DNA from: an uncultured Bacteroides sp. | Lineage (GTDB): Bacteria; Bacteroidota; Bacteroidia; Bacteroidales; Bacteroidaceae | DNA: 46,110 bases | Direction of reading: 5' to 3' | Assembly (NCBI GenBank): GCA_944322355.1 | Contig: CALUOT010000018.1 | Location: forward strand, 1 to 46,110 | Part shown: piece by piece, positions 16,419 to 24,065 of the stretch | Layout of the letters: each line of letters begins with the position of its first letter | Position numbering within the stretch: the first letter of the stretch is position 1 | Notes under the pieces: generated by a model | Database searches by the model: none | What the model was told of the DNA's origin: nothing | What the model saw: only the letters and a program-made list of their open reading frames with translations | Made by a program: the position numbers and the translations under genes

Positions 16419-18449
16419 TTACCATCCCGGATTCTGCTTCAATTCCGGATTCAAGCGCATCTGCTCCTGCGGTATCGGAGAAAGGTAATCACGCTGGCTG
16501 AAAAGCAGGTTACCTGCCAGTGTGGCAATGCTACGACCGTAGTCGGGATCATCCGGACCTGTACCTTCATAGATACCGTACAGCAGCGGATATCTCTCCG
16601 GATAGTAACAAGGTTCACCAAAGTAAGTAGCGTCATTGGCGGTCTGCGTTTCATAAGCGGTACCCAGAATCTTGTGTCCCAACTTCTGTCCGGTCAGATT
16701 AATATGAGCGATACCCCAACGTTTCAAGTCGTCCAGGCGGAAACCTTCACCAAAAAGTTCGCAAGCACGTTCACGACGGATTTCGTCCAGCATATTCATC
16801 TTCTTGCAGATGGTATGACCGGTAGCATGGTCAAAGTAACCGGCATCCCAAACGTTGGCAATCAAGGCATTGGTCAGCGGAGCTACACGGGCACGGGCAC
16901 GGTTCTTATTGATAGATTTATTCAAATCTTCATCAGAGATGCTTCCGCCGTTCAGTTCACAAGTAGCTTCGGCATAAATCAGATGAACCTCAGCCAGACG
17001 AATCAGCGGATAGTCGGCCGACTCAGTGTTAGTGGGTCTATTGGCTCCTTCAATCAAAAACTTACGACTTCCATAAGAACCTGCCGTAGCATTATTACGA
17101 AGTGTTGGTCTGAAAACGGCACAACTACTGCTATAAGCCGGGTCGCTGGAATCATAGACCTCATTGTTCCGAGGGAACACCGGATCCGGATAAGGTTTCC
17201 CAGTCTCCGTCAACTGGCGTCCATCCTCCGTACGGCTGCTCCAAAAGGTACGATCCGGTATGGACATACAACAACCGATGAAACGGTAATCCCGATTACG
17301 GAATTCACCCACGAACGTATCATATCCCTCGAACTGAGGATTATCCTGCGCGTCAGCTATATTACCTGTATAACTGATGCGGATCGGCAATCCATTCCGG
17401 CAAAGGAAAGATTCACCGAAACTGCTACTAATGTCTGTCAACTGCCAAGTTACAGCAGAATGTGAAAGGTTGATGCCGCCACGCCCTAACTCGTAATCGT
17501 ACTTCTTAAAGAAGATGAACTCCTTATTTGTATTCTTACCGGCTCCCATAAAATTAGGGATATTTCCCGCACCGTCGTCAATATTGAACAGGTAGAAGTA
17601 GCTCAAGCTGTCGCACTCGTTCCACAATTCAAAGGTTCCGGTTTCAGCTTCATCAATAACCTCTCCCGAAAGGCGTTTCGCCTCACTCAACATGGTTTCT
17701 ATCGAATAATAGCCTTCCGGTTTAACTGAACCAGCACCACTGCTGGAACCATCTCCATCCAAGTCATAGCCAATGGTAGGAACATATTTCTCCCAAGTAG
17801 CTTCATAGAGCAATACACGGGCCAAAAAAGACTTGGCAGCTTCCTGGCTGACCTTTCCTTTAGAGTCAGCCGGAATATTCTTCTCTTGTGGCAAAAGCGG
17901 AATGGCTTTTTCCAAATCGGAAATGATAAAGGCTGCTACCTCATAACGACTCTTACGCGGACCATAGATGATTTCATCGTTCACGTCCAGCACATGGTCC
18001 ACAATGGGCACTCCACCAAAGATGCGTAGCAAGTAGAAATGCTGCCAGGCACGGAAGAAATAGGCCGTACCTACTGACTGAGCTATGTCTTCCTGGGCAC
18101 CATCATATTCTTCGGCCTTCTGCAACAAGATGTTGCAAGTACGGATATGCTCATAAGGCTTGTTCCATTGGTAATTGCTTTCCGGAGCCGAGCTACCTCC
18201 GTTGCTACCTAAACCGGATATGTCCGTATTTTTATCTAAACGATCACCTGAAATTGCACTATTGTCATAGTTCTTCCACGCTTCTACGTTGTAGAGCGCA
18301 TTGGCTGCTTGCTCAAAATGTTCCGGAGTCTTGAAGACGATGGCTTCCGTACCCTGCGACAGAGGTTCCTTCTCCAGGAAATCACTGCAAGCCGTCATCG
18401 AGAGCGTGAGTGCCGAAACCCAAAATATCTTAGTAAATATTGCTTTCAT
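16419..18449 (-). CDS. SusD-like starch-binding family outer-membrane lipoprotein (RagB/SusD)
   Basis: 676 aa, longer than most SusD proteins (about 500-600). A lipoprotein signal peptide ends at Cys21 (LTLSMTACSDFLEKEPLS), placing the mature protein on the cell surface as the lid of its SusC channel. The N-terminal part resembles the SusD_3/RagB region (TPEHFEQAANALYN, YFFRAWQHFYLLRIFGGVPIV, tetratricopeptide-like helices). The C-terminal part ends in LSPIPQEQMRLNPELKQNPGW, the classical SusD/RagB ending. It is the last gene of the sigma-lipoprotein-susC-susD cluster, 32 bases after susC. The glycan bound cannot be deduced. Confidence 0.95.
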   Translation of the reverse strand: MKAIFTKIFWVSALTLSMTACSDFLEKEPLSQGTEAIVFKTPEHFEQAANALYNVEAWKNYDNSAISGDRLDKNTDISGLGSNGGSSAPESNYQWNKPYEHIRTCNILLQKAEEYDGAQEDIAQSVGTAYFFRAWQHFYLLRIFGGVPIVDHVLDVNDEIIYGPRKSRYEVAAFIISDLEKAIPLLPQEKNIPADSKGKVSQEAAKSFLARVLLYEATWEKYVPTIGYDLDGDGSSSGAGSVKPEGYYSIETMLSEAKRLSGEVIDEAETGTFELWNECDSLSYFYLFNIDDGAGNIPNFMGAGKNTNKEFIFFKKYDYELGRGGINLSHSAVTWQLTDISSSFGESFLCRNGLPIRISYTGNIADAQDNPQFEGYDTFVGEFRNRDYRFIGCCMSIPDRTFWSSRTEDGRQLTETGKPYPDPVFPRNNEVYDSSDPAYSSSCAVFRPTLRNNATAGSYGSRKFLIEGANRPTNTESADYPLIRLAEVHLIYAEATCELNGGSISDEDLNKSINKNRARARVAPLTNALIANVWDAGYFDHATGHTICKKMNMLDEIRRERACELFGEGFRLDDLKRWGIAHINLTGQKLGHKILGTAYETQTANDATYFGEPCYYPERYPLLYGIYEGTGPDDPDYGRSIATLAGNLLFSQRDYLSPIPQEQMRLNPELKQNPGW

Positions 18450-18481
18450 AAATTGTTTATTTTTATAAAGTTCCTAATTAT

Positions 18482-21400
18482 TTAGAATGTAACGTCCACA
18501 CCGAATGTCAACAAACGGCTGAAAGGGAAGGTATTGTTGGAGGCTTCACCGTTTTCGGGGTCGTAACCGTCTTTCACCTTGGTCCATTCCCACAAGTCGT
18601 CGCCTGAGAAATAAAGTCTGACTTTACTCAAACCGGCTTTAGCAATCCACTGCTTGGGCAACGAGTAACCTACCACCAATGATTTCAGACGGATATACTT
18701 GTTGTCCTGCACGCTGGCATCCACATTCTGGTAGTTGAAACGGTTAAAGGCATTGTCGCGTGACATGATGGTATATTCCGCATCCGTGTTTTCCGGCGTC
18801 CAGGTCTTACCTAACCAAGTGTTCAGCTGTCCTGTATAGTTAGTGACCCAAGGAGCATACACATTACCTGTACGCAGGATGTTCTGCTTGCCAACCCCTT
18901 GGAAAAAGGCCGACACATCAATACCTTTCCACTCCAGCCCCAACTTAATACCGAATGTCAAGCGCGGAGACATGTCACCGGCATAGTAAAGGTCGTCCGT
19001 CGTAATGGCACCATCTCCATTGCGGTCAACGTAACGGCGGGCACCCGGACGCAAACGGTTGGTACCGGTTTCGGCTGGAGCCGGCAGAATGTTATTCGCC
19101 TTAGGCCCTGTGCGGTCGGCATTCCAATAATACATTTCGTAGTAAGCGTCCACTTCTTCCTGACTTTGGAAGATCCCGTCGGTCTGATACACATAAAGGG
19201 CATCCAAAGGCTTACCGACCAAGCGGTTTTCGTTTTTACCCGCATTAGGTTCGTTTTCGTTATTGGTCAACTCCAACAGTTCGGTGGAGGCATCGGCCAA
19301 AGATGCGCCAATGTTATATCTCACTTGTCCTATCTGGTCGTTCCAGTTCAGCGCCAATTCCCAACCTTTGGTGCGGAGTTTACCGTTATTGGTCTTTGGA
19401 GCCGAGGCACCCAATATGGAAGGATAAACCACATCGATGAACATTCCGTTGTTCGTCTTCACAAAGTAATCGAACGAACCTCTCAAGCGGCTGTCCAACA
19501 CGGCGAAATCGACACCTGCATTGTGGCTGTGGATAGTTTCCCACGTACGTTGGTCCGAACGCATACCGTCTATCCACAGCGATGTGTGCTGCGTAGCCGT
19601 CGTACCAAACAATGTTGTACCTGTCTTGATGACCGAGAAACGCTCGTAGTTATCAATACCGTTCACATTACCGGTCTTACCATAATTATAGCGCACCTTC
19701 AAGTCGCTCAGCCAGTCCAAGCCACTTAAGAATTTCTCGCGGGATATTCTCCAGAAACCGGAAACTGAATAGAAGTTCTTCCAACGTTGTTCTTTGGACA
19801 ACTTGGACGAACCATCGCGACGAGCCAATACTTCTACCGAATACTTGTCATCGTAAATGTAGTTTGCACGTCCCAAGTAGGAAACGAATCCCCAAGAATT
19901 CTGACCGCCACTGGCCGCCTTGCTGGCACCGTCAATCCAGACATCCAAGTCAGTCAAGCCCGAACCGGGATAGAGCGGACCATTACTACGGGAAGCAGTT
20001 ACTTTCTTGTACGTTTCCTGTTCGGCCGTCATACCCAACATCGCAGAAACACTATGTACCTCGGCGAAAGTACGTGCATAGTTAGCATAACCGCCCAATG
20101 TCACATTCTCCCATTTCTCCATCTTTTCCTCCAAGGAACCGGGACCTTGCTTGTTGCCGGTAGGCGTACCCACCCAATCGTAATACTGCACTTCGTTTTT
20201 AACTGTCTGCGTGCTGCGTTGCGCCAGTTTATAGTTTCCGGTAGCCGAGAATGACAAACCTTTCACCCATTTGTCCAAATCGAGCGTCACTTTACCATTG
20301 GCACGGAAGTTCGTGAACGAGTTCTTTACCTGCCCGCCTTGCGTCAACCCCCCAATCGGGTTACGGTTACCGCTAAAAGTATCATAAGCATCACCGTTCT
20401 CATTATACACCGGCCAGAACCAAGGGTCATACCAACCGGCACCTACATCCGTCGAAGGCGTGGTGATGTCACGCTTTTCATACGACATACCGGTTTCGAA
20501 CTTCAAGAAATCGTAGGCTTTGTAGTCCATATTCAGACGGGCACCGTATTTCTTTTCCCCATCTTCAGCTACCTTCAACTGTGAATTGGCATCCGAATAG
20601 CTCAACGAAGCATAGTAACCGAACTTCTTATCAGCGCCCGAAATGGTTACTGCATGACGATGCGAAGTAGACGAACCGTATAAGTAGTCCTGCATATAAT
20701 TATTGGGATCCCAACGTTCCACTTTGTCACCATTCTGCAAGGTCAACACCTTCCCGGCTCTTAAAGCGTTGAAAAGAGCTTCTCCCTTATATACCATTGG
20801 ATTCCCTGTCGAAGGATCAACGTCGGAAGTATCTAATGTGGGACCTCCAAACGAATTGAATATCCACCAATTGATATTCTTATGTATATCTTCCGGGGTT
20901 GTCAAGCTCGGATTGGTAGCAGCGGCATCATAGTACTGCGCCTCGTAGAACATGTCCAACCACTCACTGTTGGTAGCGAAAGGAGGTTCTATACCGGTAA
21001 CGGAGCGGCTGATGGCACCACTGTACGATATTTGCGCCTTGCCCTCCTTACCTCTTTTGGTAGTGACCAATACTACACCGGAAGCCGAACGGGCACCGTA
21101 AATAGCGGCCGAAGCATCCTTTAGGACAGAAATGTTTTCAATGTCGTTGGCATTCATAGCATTCAAATCGTCCAACGAACCGGACATACCATCGATAATG
21201 ACCAACGGATTTCCATCACCGTTGATAGACACATCACCACGAATCTTCATCGAAGCATTCTCACTACCGGGTCGGCTGGACGAACGGGTAATGACCAAGC
21301 CCGGCACTTCACCCTGCAAGGCCACCGTAGCGTTCGTGATACCCTTGTTGCTGAAAGCTTCTTCACCCCGCACCTGCGTGATGGCACTAGTCAGCGAAGC

Positions 21401-21778
21401 TTTCTTCTGCGTACCATAACCTACTACCACCACTTCGTCCAGCAACTCGGTGTCTTCCTGAAGAACAATCTGATAATTCGTTTGATTCGTGAGGGGTACT
21501 TCCACAGTCTTGTATCCCACGAAAGAGATATGCAGTGTACCTTTGGCGTTGGATAACACAAATTTTCCATCGATGTCTGTAATCACGCCATTCATCGTAC
21601 CTTTCACCATGACATTAGCACCGATGATGGGTTCGCCGTTGTTGTCAACCACTGTTCCTGTTACGGTCTTACCGTTTTGCTGCACGCCCTGCACCACTTC
21701 AACCGCCGCATGAACCTGATAGGCGGGATAGAAGGCTGCCATACACAACACAGCTGCAGCTATAATTTTCTTTCTCAT
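18482..21778 (-). CDS. SusC-like TonB-dependent outer-membrane transporter
   Basis: 1098 aa. The signal peptide is followed by a carboxypeptidase-regulatory-like domain (TGTVVDNNGEPIIGANVMVKG, residues about 40-115), the TonB-box-like DEVVVVGYGTQKK, the plug domain (VALQGEVPGLVITRSSSRPG, NPLVIIDGM, DIENISVLKDASAAIYG) and a 22-strand barrel ending in an aromatic residue (TFGVDVTF). It imports oligosaccharides delivered by SusD. There is no STN signalling domain before the regulatory-like domain, so it is not expected to signal to an anti-sigma factor, although an ECF sigma gene is in the same cluster. Spacing to its neighbours is 40 and 32 bases, consistent with one transcript. Confidence 0.97.
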   Translation of the reverse strand: MRKKIIAAAVLCMAAFYPAYQVHAAVEVVQGVQQNGKTVTGTVVDNNGEPIIGANVMVKGTMNGVITDIDGKFVLSNAKGTLHISFVGYKTVEVPLTNQTNYQIVLQEDTELLDEVVVVGYGTQKKASLTSAITQVRGEEAFSNKGITNATVALQGEVPGLVITRSSSRPGSENASMKIRGDVSINGDGNPLVIIDGMSGSLDDLNAMNANDIENISVLKDASAAIYGARSASGVVLVTTKRGKEGKAQISYSGAISRSVTGIEPPFATNSEWLDMFYEAQYYDAAATNPSLTTPEDIHKNINWWIFNSFGGPTLDTSDVDPSTGNPMVYKGEALFNALRAGKVLTLQNGDKVERWDPNNYMQDYLYGSSTSHRHAVTISGADKKFGYYASLSYSDANSQLKVAEDGEKKYGARLNMDYKAYDFLKFETGMSYEKRDITTPSTDVGAGWYDPWFWPVYNENGDAYDTFSGNRNPIGGLTQGGQVKNSFTNFRANGKVTLDLDKWVKGLSFSATGNYKLAQRSTQTVKNEVQYYDWVGTPTGNKQGPGSLEEKMEKWENVTLGGYANYARTFAEVHSVSAMLGMTAEQETYKKVTASRSNGPLYPGSGLTDLDVWIDGASKAASGGQNSWGFVSYLGRANYIYDDKYSVEVLARRDGSSKLSKEQRWKNFYSVSGFWRISREKFLSGLDWLSDLKVRYNYGKTGNVNGIDNYERFSVIKTGTTLFGTTATQHTSLWIDGMRSDQRTWETIHSHNAGVDFAVLDSRLRGSFDYFVKTNNGMFIDVVYPSILGASAPKTNNGKLRTKGWELALNWNDQIGQVRYNIGASLADASTELLELTNNENEPNAGKNENRLVGKPLDALYVYQTDGIFQSQEEVDAYYEMYYWNADRTGPKANNILPAPAETGTNRLRPGARRYVDRNGDGAITTDDLYYAGDMSPRLTFGIKLGLEWKGIDVSAFFQGVGKQNILRTGNVYAPWVTNYTGQLNTWLGKTWTPENTDAEYTIMSRDNAFNRFNYQNVDASVQDNKYIRLKSLVVGYSLPKQWIAKAGLSKVRLYFSGDDLWEWTKVKDGYDPENGEASNNTFPFSRLLTFGVDVTF

Positions 21779-21818
21779 GATATAAACTATTTTGTATCAG
21801 TTTTTGTATTAGACTTTA

Positions 21819-23051
21819 TTATTCAGCTCCGTAAACGTTCAAGTCGGCCAACATGGCTTGCGAACCTGTACCCTTGTGTTCGGTTCCGAAATAGACTTTG
21901 ATGTAACGGGCTTTGGGTGTGGAAGACAATCCACAAGCCTGCGGCGCATCGCTGTTCGTATCAAATGGGAATGAACCGTGGTCTACCCATGCCCAACTGT
22001 CGGGGTTAGTCGGATCGCTAGCTCCTGCTTCCGTACAAGTATAAATATGTTGTCCTGTCTGCCCACGGGCATCTCCCTGGCGACGGGTAAACTCTACGCT
22101 GGCTATCGTTACTTCACGCCCCATGTCCAAAATGAACCAATGCGGATAATTGGTAGCTACCTTCCACGAAGCGTGCCAGTAAGTATTCAGGCTGCTGTCA
22201 ATCATAGACATCACACGTCCGTTCTTCAATCCGTCCTTATCGCCCTCGCCTTGCGCTTCTTGCGAACTGTATCCGATGGTACCGTCATTGGAGTTTTCGT
22301 TATAACCGGGGAACGACCACAGCGTACGGTCAATCTTCACGGCGGGCAGCGGAGTTACATGCTGCTGGATAGGCTCCGATGCATTTTCATATTCATCTTG
22401 AGCGGTTACCGAAATCACACATTCACCTTCCAAAAATTCGTTCTCCGCATCTACCAGCATAACCAGTTGCGAACCTTCCGAATTGGCAGGAACATTGAAC
22501 CGGGCGCTACCGGACTTGCTGGCATCATCGGCCTGATGGTATTCCAAAGCAATGACAACTTCCGTAGCAAAGTCATTCTTGTAGTTCACCAATGTACCTC
22601 CCAACACCGGTTCCAAGGTAATGGTATTCACTACTTCCAAAAATGCCGGCGTATTCGGAGCCGCAGTGATTTCCACCGCACCGGCATTGTTGCCTTTCAC
22701 GGCGCAAGCGTACAGCAGGAAAGTCTGAGTGTCGGTGTTGGCAAATCCCTTTACAGTAGCAGTCGGTTCTTTGTCCTTGGCCACCATCACATACTGTTCC
22801 TCACCTTTCGAATCGGTATAGACCACCTTGGTATACATAAAACTGGGACTTGTCGGATTGGTCCAAGTCAATGTCACTTCACCCGGTCCTGCCACGGCCT
22901 GCACGCCAGTCACCGGTTCCGGAGCCGTGTTATCCACCGAAATTCGTCCTTCGGAATCATCGCACGAGCTTCCTACCAAACATAAGCAAACTACTGCCAT
23001 CGCCCCCATCAGTCTTTGCCACAGGGGCTTTCTTCGTAATTCATTTTTCAT
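21819..23051 (-). CDS. Surface lipoprotein with DUF4959, DUF5126 and discoidin-like (DUF5000) domains
   Basis: 410 aa from the ATG complementary to 23049-23051; a TTG two codons upstream is a less likely start. Signal peptide with Cys30 (CLCLVGSSC) indicates a lipoprotein. Three beta domains follow: an FN3-like DUF4959 domain (about 43-140, PVTGVQAVAGPGEVTLTW), a middle domain (about 150-240), and a C-terminal F5/8 type C-like domain (about 245-410, with NTYWHASWKV, YPHWFILDMG, ARYIKVYFG). Such proteins accompany SusC/SusD pairs and are thought to bind glycan at the cell surface. Unusually, it precedes susC in the cluster instead of following susD. The family assignment is from recalled domain architecture and needs a profile search to confirm. 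Confidence 0.85.
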   Translation of the reverse strand: MKNELRRKPLWQRLMGAMAVVCLCLVGSSCDDSEGRISVDNTAPEPVTGVQAVAGPGEVTLTWTNPTSPSFMYTKVVYTDSKGEEQYVMVAKDKEPTATVKGFANTDTQTFLLYACAVKGNNAGAVEITAAPNTPAFLEVVNTITLEPVLGGTLVNYKNDFATEVVIALEYHQADDASKSGSARFNVPANSEGSQLVMLVDAENEFLEGECVISVTAQDEYENASEPIQQHVTPLPAVKIDRTLWSFPGYNENSNDGTIGYSSQEAQGEGDKDGLKNGRVMSMIDSSLNTYWHASWKVATNYPHWFILDMGREVTIASVEFTRRQGDARGQTGQHIYTCTEAGASDPTNPDSWAWVDHGSFPFDTNSDAPQACGLSSTPKARYIKVYFGTEHKGTGSQAMLADLNVYGAE

Positions 23052-23120
23052 AAACAAACAATTAGAAATTAGATTTTATGTTATTAACTCGATAATCGCC
23101 CAACCGTAAATCGTAAATTG

Positions 23121-23636
23121 TCAAATGCAATGCCTGATGTACTCCCGGACTTCCTTGCGCCCGGCGTACAAACAATTCTCCACCGTGCGAACCGATAGGA
23201 ATAACTCTGAAGCAATCTCCGAAGCAGTCATTTCCCGGAAACGGTTCATCATATAGATTTTCCTCCGCCGGGGCGGAAGCTGATTCAGCTTATACCGCTC
23301 CAGACTCAGCAATTCTTTCACTTGGATAGGGCTGTCGGTGTCTTCCGCATACGCTTCCTGCGCATCATATATATAAGAGGAGTATTCCTGCTTCAGACGA
23401 AAACGACGCAGATAGTCTGTAACCAGATTGGAAGCAATGGTAAAAATAAAACTCTTGACTGTCTCTTCACATAACATCGACTTATAGGTCAACAAGCGTA
23501 CAAAAACATCCTGAGCCAGATCCTGGGCGGTTTCCCAGTCCTCTACTCGATGAAAGATGTAACGACGCACTCCCTGAAGATGGAGCTGATACGCATCGGA
23601 AACAAGACGATTGGATATGTTTTCAAGGTCTTTCAT
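23121..23636 (-). CDS. ECF-type RNA polymerase sigma factor (sigma-70 family)
   Basis: 171 aa. Region 2 lies at about residues 20-85 (RRYIFHRVEDWETAQDLAQDVFVRLL, FIFTIASNLVTDYLRR). Region 4 lies at about 110-165 (LNQLPPRRRKIYMMNRFREMTASEIASELFLSVRTVENCLYAGRKEVREYI), with the helix-turn-helix ASEIASELFLSVRTVE. It starts the cluster sigma, lipoprotein, susC, susD, and has its own -7 box at 23697-23704. No FecR-like anti-sigma gene lies nearby on either strand and the SusC lacks an STN domain, so control must differ from the usual sigma/anti-sigma surface signalling. It probably drives the downstream operon; 69 bases separate it from the lipoprotein start. Confidence 0.93.
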   Translation of the reverse strand: MKDLENISNRLVSDAYQLHLQGVRRYIFHRVEDWETAQDLAQDVFVRLLTYKSMLCEETVKSFIFTIASNLVTDYLRRFRLKQEYSSYIYDAQEAYAEDTDSPIQVKELLSLERYKLNQLPPRRRKIYMMNRFREMTASEIASELFLSVRTVENCLYAGRKEVREYIRHCI

Positions 23637-23696
23637 GGTTTACTATCATTTCGGTTTCTACTACGTTAACAAGTTCTTCCGGTAAGAAGAACATCG

Positions 23697-23704
23697 CAAA
23701 GATA
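23697..23704 (-). promoter_or_regulatory. -7 promoter box for the ECF sigma gene
   Basis: The minus strand reads TATCTTTG, a perfect TAnnTTTG match, 60 bases upstream of the sigma start codon. It suggests the sigma gene itself is read by the housekeeping sigma factor. Confidence 0.7.
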
Positions 23705-23776
23705 GAGAAAGAGAGAAAACTAAAAATAGAAAACAATCCTTAATCTGTATCAAACATAAGCACGATACCAGAAAAA

Positions 23777-23858
23777 CAGTGATACACTGATTGACAAGCA
23801 TTTACCAAGTATCACAAACGAGTGATACCCGCTTTTCCCATGCTCCGGGCGAAGCATG
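23777..23858. promoter_or_regulatory. Cluster of palindromes upstream of the ECF sigma promoter
   Basis: Three perfect inverted repeats lie 70-160 bases upstream of the sigma -7 box: CAGTG-ATA-CACTG (23777-23789), GTATCAC-aaacga-GTGATAC (23809-23828) and CATGCT-ccgggcga-AGCATG (23839-23858). The first two share GTGATAC, as expected for repeated binding sites of one regulator; the third looks more like a hairpin. The neighbouring AraC-type sensor (24066-26879) is a natural candidate, but that is inference. Confidence 0.5.
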
Positions 23859-23899
23859 TCTTCCCCTGGTCGGTGGCTTTGCGCCAGACAGGAGACACA

Positions 23900-23982
23900 G
23901 TTTAGTACGAACAAAGCAATGCTTTAGTACGACTAAAGTGATGCTTTAGTCCGACTAAAGCGTTACTTTAGTAGCACTAAAG
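23900..23982. repeat. Exact 22-bp-period array of four CTTTAGT-NNN-ACTAAAG palindromes
   Basis: 17-bp units start at 23900 (GTTTAGTACGAACAAAG), 23922 (CTTTAGTACGACTAAAG), 23944 (CTTTAGTCCGACTAAAG) and 23966 (CTTTAGTAGCACTAAAG). Units 2-4 are perfect 7-bp inverted repeats. The spacers CAATG, TGATG and CGTTA differ. The array lies between the 3' end of the AraC-type sensor gene and the ECF sigma gene, both on the minus strand. Confidence 0.92.
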
Positions 23983-24042
23983 TAGTACTGTATTAAAATT
24001 AAATTGCAATAAAGTATTAAACAACTGATTATAAAACACTTA

Positions 24043-24064
24043 GAAAAGCATCTGGTCGATGCCT
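24043..24064 (-). terminator. Terminator of the AraC-type sensor gene
   Basis: On the minus strand GCATC-gacca-GATGC is followed by TTTTC immediately after the stop codon (24066-24068). The stem is short (5 bp, G/C at both ends), so it is a moderate terminator. Confidence 0.6.
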
Positions 24065-24065
24065 C

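Noticed and set aside
23900-23982. Possible small CRISPR array
   Set aside because: Spacers are 5 bp and repeats are 17-bp palindromes; no cas genes are present. The same holds for the other short-period arrays.
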